17,539 nt of DNA from JAHJEM01 sp043805315 (GTDB taxonomy: Archaea; Nanobdellota; Nanobdellia; Woesearchaeales; JAHJEM01), in NCBI GenBank assembly GCA_043805315.1, contig JAZDID010000066.1, forward strand, positions 1 through 17,539, written 5' to 3'. The notes beneath the pieces were generated by a model. The model did not search any database and was not told the DNA's origin. It saw nothing but the letters and a program-made list of their open reading frames with translations. The first letter of the stretch is position 1. Each line of letters opens with the position of its first letter. Positions 7,385-14,740 of the stretch are shown piece after piece. A program made the translations under genes and the position numbers.

Positions 7385-8053
7385 ATGCGCTGGGAATTCA
7401 AGAAAGAACTCGGCAGGAAGCTCGTGCACCTCACCTCTATCCTGATCCTGGTCATCTACATCGGTGTCGGCAGGTATTCCCACCGGCTGGCCTTGCTGAC
7501 CCTGACCTTCATCCTGGTCATCCTCCTGGAATTCGAGTATTTCAGGATCGAACACACCAAGAAGACCAGGATCATGCAGTACCTCTCCAAGTTCAGGAGG
7601 AAAAAAGAGAAGGCGCACATGGGCGGCGAGATATTCTTCCTGATCGGCGCAATCCTCTGCCTTGCCATATTCGATTTCCGTATCGCCGCGGCAGCCATCC
7701 TTATGGAGACGTTTGGAGACATGATAGCTGCGCTCGTCGGAAAGAAGTTCGGCAGGCACAAGATCTTCAACCTGCAGAAAAGCTGGGAAGGCACGATCGC
7801 AGAGCTCTGCGTGAACATCCTGATCGGCTGGCTCCTGATACGGAATACGCTTGATAATTCAGTCTGGTTCCTGTATACTACGCAGCCCTTGGGAAACCCT
7901 ATCTGGCCCATCATCATGGTCATGGCAGTGACCGCGACAGTGACAGAAGTCGTCATCAACAAGCTGGATGACAACCTGCTCGTTCCCTTGTTCTCCGGGT
8001 TCAACGGCCAGATCATCCTGCTTGCCCTGAGCATACAGATCATACCATTATGA
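7385..8053 (+). CDS. Dolichol kinase/phytol kinase-type (SEC59/VTE5/CdsA-like) CTP-dependent membrane enzyme
   Basis: A polytopic membrane protein of 222 residues. Motifs typical of the CTP-dependent polyprenol/phytol kinase and CdsA-like group are R-K-L-V-H-L near residue 11-16, ETFGDMIAALVGKKFGRH mid-protein, K-S-W-E-G-T-I-A-E, and D-D-N-L-L-V-P-L-F-S-G close to the end. The likely role is phosphorylation of an isoprenoid alcohol for lipid or glycan-carrier synthesis in the membrane; the exact substrate is not readable. A TTG start at 7346 is possible, but ATG 7385 fits the TATA box at 7351-7362. The long minus-strand frames here (7456-8100, 7334-7759) are shadows. Confidence 0.8.
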   Translation: MRWEFKKELGRKLVHLTSILILVIYIGVGRYSHRLALLTLTFILVILLEFEYFRIEHTKKTRIMQYLSKFRRKKEKAHMGGEIFFLIGAILCLAIFDFRIAAAAILMETFGDMIAALVGKKFGRHKIFNLQKSWEGTIAELCVNILIGWLLIRNTLDNSVWFLYTTQPLGNPIWPIIMVMAVTATVTEVVINKLDDNLLVPLFSGFNGQIILLALSIQIIPL

Positions 8054-8055
8054 GC

Positions 8056-8128
8056 AAACCAGTGTTCTAAACCAGCATTCTGAACAAGACACTGTTCCAA
8101 GCCACCACTCTGAACAAGCCAGTAAGCC
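8056..8128 (+). repeat. Short degenerate tandem repeat, 30-bp unit
   Basis: Two adjacent 30-base units (8069-8098 and 8099-8128) match at 22 of 30 positions and share TCTGAACAAG. A 13-base partial copy lies before them (8056-8068). The array follows the stop codon of the kinase-like gene directly. I see no gene in 8054-8311; the rest of the stretch is the tbp promoter region. Confidence 0.55.
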
Positions 8129-8240
8129 TGACTCAGCCTTAAAAAGGAAACGCTCTTCCTTCACCAGTTCCACAGGAAATGAAGGAGGCATAGCTTTTTC
8201 AATATGCTTCTCGAAACATATGCGAAAAATAAGCATAGTA

Positions 8241-8303
8241 TTTATAAATACCATAATGATTCCATTTAAAAAGGGGTTTAAAAAAGAGCCAGAGACAAGG
8301 AGG
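8241..8303 (+). promoter_or_regulatory. tbp promoter and ribosome binding site
   Basis: TTTATAAATA (8241-8250) is an excellent archaeal TATA box that predicts a start near 8272 and a ~40-base leader. The leader ends with AAGGAGG (8297-8303), 8 bases before ATG 8312. A second A/T element with TTTAAAAA lies at 8265-8284. Leader plus full SD contrasts with the leaderless genes nearby and fits a highly expressed gene. Confidence 0.7.
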
Positions 8304-8311
8304 CGTTCAAT

Positions 8312-8890
8312 ATGGCAAAAAAAGCTGTAGCTGTAAAAGAACAGGAAACCAAGCCCAGGGACATCCAAGTTGTCAATATTGTCGTGAGTACGAGCCTGGA
8401 GCATGACATTCCTCTCGAGAAGATGGCTGCTGTGCTGAGCAATACAGAATACAACCCTGAACAATTCCCCGGCCTGGTGATACGGATAAAAGAGCCGAAA
8501 ACATCAGCGCTCATCTTTGGTTCAGGCAAGGTCGTCTGCACAGGCGCGAGAAGCATGCAGAAAGTCGAGGAATCCATCCAGAAGATCATCGAGAGCCTGG
8601 AAAAGATCAACATCAAGATCAAGATCAAGCCCAAGATCAACATCCAGAACATCGTCGCAAGCGGCAGCATCGGCATGGACTTGAACCTGAACACGCTCGC
8701 TATGAAGCTGGACAACACAGAATACGAGCCAGAGCAGTTCCCCGGACTGGTCTATAAGCTCATGGAAGCCAAAGCGACATTCCTGCTGTTCAGCAACGGC
8801 AAAGTGGTGTGCACAGGCACGAAATCAGAGGCAGAAGTGCATAATGCCCTTGACATCCTGATCAGGAACATCAAGAGGGTCGTCAAATAA
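8312..8890 (+). CDS. tbp: TATA-box-binding protein (TBP)
   Basis: General transcription factor that binds the TATA box and recruits TFB and RNA polymerase. The 192 residues form the two-fold repeated saddle. Both halves contain N-T-E-Y-x-P-E-Q-F-P-G-L-V and a G-K-V-V-C-T-G strand (N-T-E-Y near residues 44 and 133). The linker between halves is unusually regular (I-N-I-K-I-K-I-K-P-K-I-N-I). A ~16-residue Lys/Glu-rich N-terminal extension precedes the core, and the C-terminus ends in basic residues instead of the acidic tail seen in many euryarchaeal TBPs. It is followed by an oligo-T terminator and then the mcm-RPA operon. Confidence 0.97.
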   Translation: MAKKAVAVKEQETKPRDIQVVNIVVSTSLEHDIPLEKMAAVLSNTEYNPEQFPGLVIRIKEPKTSALIFGSGKVVCTGARSMQKVEESIQKIIESLEKINIKIKIKPKINIQNIVASGSIGMDLNLNTLAMKLDNTEYEPEQFPGLVYKLMEAKATFLLFSNGKVVCTGTKSEAEVHNALDILIRNIKRVVK

Positions 8891-8898
8891 TTTTTTTT
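8891..8898 (+). terminator. Oligo-T terminator after tbp
   Basis: Eight consecutive T residues begin right after the TAA stop codon, the usual intrinsic termination signal of archaeal RNA polymerase. There is no stem before it. Confidence 0.55.
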
Positions 8899-8957
8899 AC
8901 GAGTTTTCATTGTCATCTATTTGGTGTGGGGGTTGAGACCATAGCAGGTGGTATCCT

Positions 8958-10988
8958 ATGGAATTGGCAGAGCAGATAGACAAGCTGCAGGAGTTCATCG
9001 AGACAACCTATTATAGCCCGCTTTTAGAGAATGTGCGCAAGGGAGACAAGTTCCTCCCTGTCAATTTCGCCGAGCTCTCGAAATACTCTCCAGAGCTCGC
9101 AGAAGCATTTTTAGAGGATCCAGAAGAGCTCCTGAAAGCAGGAGAGCACGCCATCTCCAGGTTTGACATCGAAGCAGACCTCAAGAACTTCACCCTCCGC
9201 ATCTTCAACCTCAACAAGGAGCAGCATGTCAAGATACGGGACATCAGGAGCAAGCACCTGGGAAAATTCATCCAGACAGAAGGCATTGTCCGCCAGAAAT
9301 CAGATGTGCGGCCGCAAGTGACAAGCGCGAAGTTCGAATGCCCGAGCTGCGGCAACACGATCAATGTCCTGCAGCTGGACACCAAGTTCAAAGAGCCGAG
9401 CACGTGCGGGTGCGGCAGGAAAGGCAAATTCCGCCTCTTGTCAAAAGAGCTGGTTGATGCGCAGAAGATCGTTATCGAAGAGGCGCCCGAGGACCTGGAA
9501 GGTGGAGAGCAGCCGAAGCGCCTGAGCGTGTTCTTGAAGAATGACCTGGTCAGCCCTATCTCAGAGAAAAGGACAAATCCTGGCAGCAGGATCAAGATAA
9601 CAGGCATTGTGAAGGAAGTGCCTATCCCTTCTCCAGACGGCGGCAAGCTCACCCGGTTCGACCTGATCAAAGAGGCAAACTATGTCGAGCCTGTCCAAGA
9701 AGACTTCTTGAGCATCCTGATTTCTCCAGAAGAGGTGAAAGACATCAAGGAGCTGGCAGAAGACCCGCGCGTGTACGAGAAGCTCGTCAATTCCATTGCG
9801 CCGACAATCTACGGCCATGAGAAAGTCAAAGAAGCGCTCTTGTTAATGCTCATGAGCGGAGTGCGAAAGAAGCGGGATGACGGCGCAGTCATCAGAGGAG
9901 ACATCCATGTGCTGTTGATAGGAGATCCTGGCTCTGGAAAGTCCCAGCTCTTGCAGCGCGCAGCGTATATCGCGCCCAAGTCACGGCTGGTGTCTGGAAA
10001 AGGAGCCTCGGGCGCAGGCCTGACTGCGAGTGTTGTGAGAGATGAGTTCATCCGCGGCTATGCATTGGAAGCAGGAGCGCTTGTGCTTGCGAACAACGGC
10101 CTCTGCTGCCTGGACGAGCTGGACAAGATGAGCAAAGAGGACCGGAGCGCGATGCACGAAGCTCTTGAGCAGCAGCAGGTGACTATTGCAAAGGCGAACA
10201 TCCAGGCCACACTGCGCTGCGTGACCACAGTATTGGCTGCGGCAAACCCGAAGTTCGGCAGGTTTGACCCATACGAGATCATTGCCAAGCAGATTGACCT
10301 GCCAAGCACACTGATCAACAGGTTTGACCTGATATTTCCGATCAAGGATATCCCTGAAAAGGACAAGGATGACAAGATGGCCTCATTCATCCTCAACCTG
10401 CACCAGAACATCGAGGCAAACGAACCAGAGCTTGACACTCCCTTCATGAAAAAATACATCTCATACGCAAAGCAGACCTGCAGGCCAGCATTGACTGACA
10501 CTGCCCTGGAAGAGATCAAAGCATATTATGTGAAGATGCGCGCGAGTGGCTCTGAAGAGGGAGGGAAAGAGTTCATACGCTCTATTCCCATCTCGCCACG
10601 CCAGCTCGAGGCGCTGATCAGGCTGTCAGAGGCGAGCGCGAAAACACGATTAAGCATGAAAGTGACAAAGAAGGATGCGAAGCGAGCGATTGACCTGGTG
10701 CATTACTGCCTTGCGCAGGTCGCGTTTGACCCGGAAACAGGAAAGATTGACATTGACCGGATCAGCACAGGCATTCCTGCAACTGAAAGATCACACATTG
10801 CAATCATCCGCGAGCTCATCGCTGATCTTGAGACACGGTTAGGAACAAAAGCCGTCCCTGTAGATGACATTGTCCAGGAAGCAGGACTGAAAGGCATCAA
10901 TGAAGAGGCTGTTGATGAAGTCCTGGAAAAACTGAAACGCGCAGGAGACATCTTCTCTCCGAAGTCAGGTATCGTGAGCAGGATTTAG
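8958..10988 (+). CDS. mcm: Minichromosome maintenance (MCM) replicative helicase
   Basis: Hexameric ATP-driven 3'-5' DNA helicase of the replication fork. The 676 residues contain the N-terminal domain with a zinc motif (C128-x2-C131 ... C150-x-C152), the AAA+ domain with Walker A GDPGSGKS (322-329) and Walker B L385-D386-E387, then the arginine-finger region L-I-N-R455-F-D-L-I-F. A winged-helix C-terminal domain follows (about 610-676, V-D-D-I-V-Q-E-A-G). Length and layout match archaeal MCM, with no intein. AGGTGG (8946-8951) gives a good RBS 6 bases before ATG. Its stop is 4 bases from the RPA-like gene, so the two are co-transcribed. Minus-strand frames inside it are shadows. Confidence 0.97.
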   Translation: MELAEQIDKLQEFIETTYYSPLLENVRKGDKFLPVNFAELSKYSPELAEAFLEDPEELLKAGEHAISRFDIEADLKNFTLRIFNLNKEQHVKIRDIRSKHLGKFIQTEGIVRQKSDVRPQVTSAKFECPSCGNTINVLQLDTKFKEPSTCGCGRKGKFRLLSKELVDAQKIVIEEAPEDLEGGEQPKRLSVFLKNDLVSPISEKRTNPGSRIKITGIVKEVPIPSPDGGKLTRFDLIKEANYVEPVQEDFLSILISPEEVKDIKELAEDPRVYEKLVNSIAPTIYGHEKVKEALLLMLMSGVRKKRDDGAVIRGDIHVLLIGDPGSGKSQLLQRAAYIAPKSRLVSGKGASGAGLTASVVRDEFIRGYALEAGALVLANNGLCCLDELDKMSKEDRSAMHEALEQQQVTIAKANIQATLRCVTTVLAAANPKFGRFDPYEIIAKQIDLPSTLINRFDLIFPIKDIPEKDKDDKMASFILNLHQNIEANEPELDTPFMKKYISYAKQTCRPALTDTALEEIKAYYVKMRASGSEEGGKEFIRSIPISPRQLEALIRLSEASAKTRLSMKVTKKDAKRAIDLVHYCLAQVAFDPETGKIDIDRISTGIPATERSHIAIIRELIADLETRLGTKAVPVDDIVQEAGLKGINEEAVDEVLEKLKRAGDIFSPKSGIVSRI

Positions 10989-10992
10989 GAAC

Positions 10993-11649
10993 ATGGCAAA
11001 TCCTCGGCAGACCGCATACAAGTGCAGGATCGCTGACCTTCTTACAGGATTTTATGTGGTGAAAGAGGGCTGGGAGCCCAATTATGTCGAGACCAGGCTT
11101 GGAAGGATCTCGCGAGCCAACATCATCGGCGTTGTCGTCTCTGTGATGGATGAGAAGAATTTTCTCCTGGATGACGGGTCAGGCAGGATGCACGTGAGGA
11201 GCTTTGACGAGGGAAAGAGCTTTGCTGTTACCATAGGAGAAATTGTGCTCATCATCGGCAGGCCTCGGAAGTACAATGAGGAAATGTACCTGGTGCCTGA
11301 GATCGTGAAACTGATAGAGGACAAGGTGTGGATAGAGCTCAGGAAAAAAGAATTGGACATGCTGGAACAGGCTGCAGGAATTCCTCCAGAGACAGCAGCC
11401 CAGACTCCAGAAGCGCCAGGTGTTGTTGTACAAGAACAAGCAGAGCAAGACTCAGGCCAGCAGGAACTCTTGGTGAACTCAGATGACCTGGTTCTTGAAA
11501 AGATCAAGGCGCTGGATGCTGGAGAAGGAGTTGATATTGACGACTTGGTTCAAGCTGTGCAGGTCGAGAACGCTGAGAAGAGGGTCCAGAAGCTGCTCGA
11601 AGAAGGCCAGATATTCATGATCAAACCAGGACGGGTGAAGGCCCTCTAG
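10993..11649 (+). CDS. RPA-family single-stranded DNA-binding protein (RPA32-like, COG3390 type)
   Basis: 218 residues. The N-terminal half (about 10-110) is an OB fold with T-A-Y-K-C-R-I-A-D-L, R-I-S-R-A-N-I-I-G-V-V-V-S, N-F-L-L-D-D-G-S-G-R-M-H-V-R and a R-P-R-K-Y-N-E-E-M-Y-L-V-P-E-I segment. A Gln/Glu-rich linker follows (about 125-160), then a C-terminal winged-helix-like domain (about 165-218, V-D-I-D-D-L-V-Q-A-V). This matches archaeal RPA32-like subunits, which bind ssDNA or partner proteins during replication and repair. It starts 4 bases after the mcm stop with TAGGA upstream overlapping that stop, which implies translational coupling with the helicase. The large RPA subunit is not in the window. 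Confidence 0.85.
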   Translation: MANPRQTAYKCRIADLLTGFYVVKEGWEPNYVETRLGRISRANIIGVVVSVMDEKNFLLDDGSGRMHVRSFDEGKSFAVTIGEIVLIIGRPRKYNEEMYLVPEIVKLIEDKVWIELRKKELDMLEQAAGIPPETAAQTPEAPGVVVQEQAEQDSGQQELLVNSDDLVLEKIKALDAGEGVDIDDLVQAVQVENAEKRVQKLLEEGQIFMIKPGRVKAL

Positions 11650-11666
11650 TTCTTCATTCCAATAAC

Positions 11667-11678
11667 TTTTATAAAATA
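11667..11678 (+). promoter_or_regulatory. TATA box of the radical SAM gene
   Basis: TTTTATAAAATA is centred 26 bases before ATG 11698 and there is no SD, so the transcript is predicted to be leaderless and independent of the mcm-RPA operon. Confidence 0.65.
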
Positions 11679-11697
11679 TCCTGGATTTCCCAGCACC

Positions 11698-13155
11698 ATG
11701 CTGTCCAAACAAAGCCCTGTCACGCTTGTAGAGCTGCCTGCGACGCAGTTCGGCGAGTTGAATGGAGATTCAAGCTACGACGTCTATAGCATGTTCGGCC
11801 TTCCCTCGCGCGCAATCCACACGCTTGAGGCGGTATTGCGCCAGGAAGGCTGGAGCAATGTGCAATGCATCAATCCGCTCTACCATGGTAAAAAAGGAAA
11901 GCTGACAAAAGAGAATGAAGAGCGGATAAAAAAGTCAGCAGTGCTCGGCATCTCAGCAATCACAAGAACAAGCCCCCAGTCCATGGCCCTTGCACAACAG
12001 TACAAGCAGGCAAACCCTCACGGCATCGTGATTGCAGGAGGGTTTGATCCTATGGCGCGGCCTGCTGCATGGCTTGAGCAAGGTGCAGACATTGTTGGGA
12101 TAGGAGAGGGAGAGCGGACTCTTGTTGAGCTCATGGCTCGTCTTGAACAAGATCAGTATGTTGCAGACATCCACGGCATTGCATATCGCAATGGAAAGAG
12201 TTTGACTATTACGCCTCCTCGGCAGCTTTTGAGTGCTGCAGAGCTTGGAGAGATTCCGCACCCGCACTATGATGCTATGGTCAGGAAAAAGGTGAATGTT
12301 GGAGTGATTGAAAGCTCAAGAGGCTGCCCGCATGACTGCGATTTTTGCAGCGTCACCCAGGCGTATGGACGAGAGTACCGCACAAAGCCAACTGAGTATG
12401 TGCTTGAAGGGCTCCGTGACATTGAAGATATGGGGAAGACAGTCTTCTTTGCAGATGACAACCTTGCAGGATCGCCAAAGAGAACAATTGCCCTTCTGGA
12501 GAGCATGGCTGCAGAAGGATTACCGAGAAAGAACGCAACAGCGCAAGTCACTGTCTGGGCAGCAAAGAACCCGGCATTATTGCAGGCAATGAAAAAAGCA
12601 GGAATAACCCTTCTCTGCATAGGGATAGAATCCATTTTTGATGAAAGCCTTGACAGCCTGGGAAAGCCATACAATGCAGCACAGAACAAGGAGAGCATTA
12701 AGCTACTTCGTGAAGAAGGGTTCTGGGTGCATGGCATGATGATGCCAGGAGCTGAAGGAGACACTAAGGAAAGACTGAAAGAGACGTCTCACTGGATTAA
12801 CGAGAATCTGGACAGCGTGCAATTATTTCCGCCGACACCTATTCCAGGGACGCGGCTGTTCAAGAGGATGGAGGAAGAAGGCCGCATCCTCACCCATGAT
12901 TATTCCTTGTACGACGGGCAGAATGTGCTGATACGGCCAAGCCATATGACACCGTATGACCTGCAGCTGACCATAAACCAGATGTACCTCTCATTCTATT
13001 CTGCACCGCGAAGCATACGAAGAATTGCGAGCTCTTCCCACAAGAAAACAGCACTGGGCATTTTTTTCTATACAACCTTCCTGGGAGGAATCCGCAAAGT
13101 GCTGGATAGCCCACAATCCCTGCGACATCTGGAATTCCTCAAGTCAATAAGCTAG
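11698..13155 (+). CDS. Cobalamin-binding-domain radical SAM protein (COG1032/BchE-like)
   Basis: 485 residues. About residues 30-170 form a Rossmann-type B12-binding-like domain (V-L-G-I-S-A-I-T, V-I-A-G-G-F-D, D-I-V-G-I-G-E-G-E-R-T). The radical SAM domain carries the [4Fe-4S] motif C210-PHD-C214-DF-C217, then F-F-A-D-D-N-L and I-G-I-E-S, with a helical C-terminal tail. Such proteins methylate or rearrange unactivated carbons; the substrate cannot be inferred. The classic B12 ligand motif DxHxxG is not evident, so cobalamin binding may be lost. It is convergent with the SpoIIM-family gene and shares stop-codon bases with it. Confidence 0.88.
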   Translation: MLSKQSPVTLVELPATQFGELNGDSSYDVYSMFGLPSRAIHTLEAVLRQEGWSNVQCINPLYHGKKGKLTKENEERIKKSAVLGISAITRTSPQSMALAQQYKQANPHGIVIAGGFDPMARPAAWLEQGADIVGIGEGERTLVELMARLEQDQYVADIHGIAYRNGKSLTITPPRQLLSAAELGEIPHPHYDAMVRKKVNVGVIESSRGCPHDCDFCSVTQAYGREYRTKPTEYVLEGLRDIEDMGKTVFFADDNLAGSPKRTIALLESMAAEGLPRKNATAQVTVWAAKNPALLQAMKKAGITLLCIGIESIFDESLDSLGKPYNAAQNKESIKLLREEGFWVHGMMMPGAEGDTKERLKETSHWINENLDSVQLFPPTPIPGTRLFKRMEEEGRILTHDYSLYDGQNVLIRPSHMTPYDLQLTINQMYLSFYSAPRSIRRIASSSHKKTALGIFFYTTFLGGIRKVLDSPQSLRHLEFLKSIS

Positions 13156-14015
13156 AAGACTATCGGCGTCACAAACACTTCCAAGAGCGCTGCGATGAAG
13201 AGCAGGACGATGCTGATGAGCAAAAGGTCTGCGCTGTCCAGCAGGACATGCTCGAACTTCTTGTTGCCGAAATCATGCTTGATGACTGCGATGGAGATGA
13301 TGCCGCCGGCAAGGCCTGCAGTAAAATATGCGAGAATCTCAGGGATGCCGTGGATCGCGTACTTGAACAAGCCGATGCCGATATACTGGAAATAATGGCT
13401 GAGCTTGTCAAAGCCCGCGAGTTCTGTGAGCAAGGCAAGCTTTCCCCTGATGAAGTCACCGATGGCAGTCCCTATGACAGAGGCATTCCAGACCAGGATG
13501 AAGATCGCGCCAGTGCCATACAGGAAACTGAAGAGGATGCAGAAGATCAGGACTTTCATGTTGTTCAGGAAGATCCTGCTGAAGACCCCTGTGGTTTCAG
13601 CAGTTGACATGCCTGTTATTTTTCCGTTTATTGCGTTTATGGTCGCTGTCTGGCTGTCGAACAACGTTGTGATGAGATCTGCAGGAAGCACGACATACCA
13701 CAAGGTGAATGCCAAGGTGACGCCGAAGAACAGATAGACAAAGCCGCTCAAGGCCTTCGAGTGCTCTTTCAACAAGATGACTTCAGAATAGTCCATCAAG
13801 TCCTTCTCCTCCTCATACTTGATGACATGATAGATGAGAGGAATGGCGGCCATGGTGGTGAGAAAGACCATGATCAAGGAAGCATAGGCCTGGAAGATCC
13901 AGTAGCTGAGTAGGATCGCGATCGAGCAGTAGAGGAAGCCGATCAGGAACATGTTCTGCGGAGTCTTCTCCATCCTGAACGGGTTGACCAGGGACTCTAA
14001 GACCATGCACGCCAT
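13152..14015 (-). CDS. SpoIIM-family (stage II sporulation M-like) membrane protein
   Basis: 287 residues with about six hydrophobic segments. The family signature is visible: F-L-N-N-M-K-V-L-I-F (residues ~145-155), G-T-G-A-I-F-I-L-V-W-N-A-S-V-I-G-T-A-I-G, then H-G-I-P-E-I-L-A-Y-F-T-A-G-L-A-G-G near residue 220. In Bacillus SpoIIM is part of the septal peptidoglycan-remodelling complex. Archaea do not sporulate, and the homologues there are uncharacterised membrane proteins. The ATG at 14006 (MVLESLVNPF) may be the real start, because the TATA box at 14031-14038 is centred 28 bases before it but only 19 before 14015. Confidence 0.85.
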   Translation of the reverse strand: MACMVLESLVNPFRMEKTPQNMFLIGFLYCSIAILLSYWIFQAYASLIMVFLTTMAAIPLIYHVIKYEEEKDLMDYSEVILLKEHSKALSGFVYLFFGVTLAFTLWYVVLPADLITTLFDSQTATINAINGKITGMSTAETTGVFSRIFLNNMKVLIFCILFSFLYGTGAIFILVWNASVIGTAIGDFIRGKLALLTELAGFDKLSHYFQYIGIGLFKYAIHGIPEILAYFTAGLAGGIISIAVIKHDFGNKKFEHVLLDSADLLLISIVLLFIAALLEVFVTPIVF

Positions 14016-14030
14016 TCTGAAAATGCAGGT

Positions 14031-14038
14031 TTATATGG
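14031..14038 (-). promoter_or_regulatory. TATA box of the SpoIIM-family gene
   Basis: Read on the minus strand, CATATAAA lies in the 68-base gap downstream of the nucleotidyltransferase gene. Its position favours the ATG at 14006 for a leaderless transcript. Confidence 0.45.
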
Positions 14039-14083
14039 GTTGCGGTTTTTTTAGGAAAGAGGATATTCCTTGCATAACAACTT

Positions 14084-14740
14084 TCATGGATTATTCTTCT
14101 TTTCCAGCTCTTTGAAGTACACAATCCTCATCCTGTTGACTTCTTTCATGATAGGAATGGTGAGTCCCCTGTCTTCGAGAATATCCAGGCGCTCGCCAAT
14201 CCAGGTGATCCAGACCTTATTTCTTGAGGTCTTGATCTGGTGTCTGATTTCAGCGAGCATGGCTTTCCAGTCCAGCGCCTTTTCAACTAAGTGAAGGCAG
14301 TCATCAATATCCCCCTCCCTCTCTGTGAACGTCTTGAAAAGGAAGACATCCTCGTGGGAGCAGAGCTTCAGTTCGATGTTCTCGAGCTTTAATATGCTCG
14401 TAGCCCTCTGCTTCATAGGTGGTGAGAGCGAGAAGCCTTTGCACACGCTTTTCTCGAAGAGGTCAATCCGCAACGCATCTCGTATGAGAATCTGGCTGAG
14501 ATCCAATTTCCTATACGCATGTGAAGGAATCCGCGCAGAAAAGCCCGCATTCTTCAGCGCGCTTTCCAGATCAAGGAATTCCTCTCTTGTCTCCACAACC
14601 ACATCCATGTCTTTTGTCGCATCCTTGAGCGTATAGTACAGCATCATGCCGCCACCAAGGAGGTAGAGCGTGACCTTTTTCTTCAGGTGCGCATGCAGTT
14701 CTCCCAAGAGTTCTGTTATCTGCTTAAAGTCGGATATCAT
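14084..14740 (-). CDS. AbiEii-like/DUF6036-type nucleotidyltransferase
   Basis: 218 residues from ATG 14740; a longer ATG start at 14800 would overlap the upstream gene further and adds a low-complexity basic segment. The N-terminal half has the nucleotidyltransferase signature L-L-G-G-G (G29/G30) followed by T-K-D44-M-D46-V-V-V, plus a later A-L-R-I-D-L-F with the third likely metal-binding Asp. Further on, F-K-T-F-T-E-R-E-G-D-I-D-D is the region seen in AbiEii/COG1665-type proteins. It overlaps the end of the HTH gene by 17 bases, so translation is coupled. In AbiE systems this partner is the nucleotide-transferring toxin and the HTH protein the antitoxin and repressor. Here that role is inferred from fold and arrangement only. 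Confidence 0.75.
   Translation of the reverse strand: MISDFKQITELLGELHAHLKKKVTLYLLGGGMMLYYTLKDATKDMDVVVETREEFLDLESALKNAGFSARIPSHAYRKLDLSQILIRDALRIDLFEKSVCKGFSLSPPMKQRATSILKLENIELKLCSHEDVFLFKTFTEREGDIDDCLHLVEKALDWKAMLAEIRHQIKTSRNKVWITWIGERLDILEDRGLTIPIMKEVNRMRIVYFKELEKKNNP

Noticed and set aside
7456..8100. 214-residue minus-strand frame
   Set aside because: Antisense to the dolichol-kinase-like gene, with Ser/Met/Arg-rich composition typical of a shadow frame.
9011..9670. 219-residue minus-strand frame inside mcm
   Set aside because: Shadow of the MCM coding sequence; Ser/Leu/Arg-rich with no domain.
13248..13607. 119-residue acidic plus-strand frame
   Set aside because: Antisense to the SpoIIM-family membrane gene; the acidic composition is what antisense of hydrophobic codons gives.
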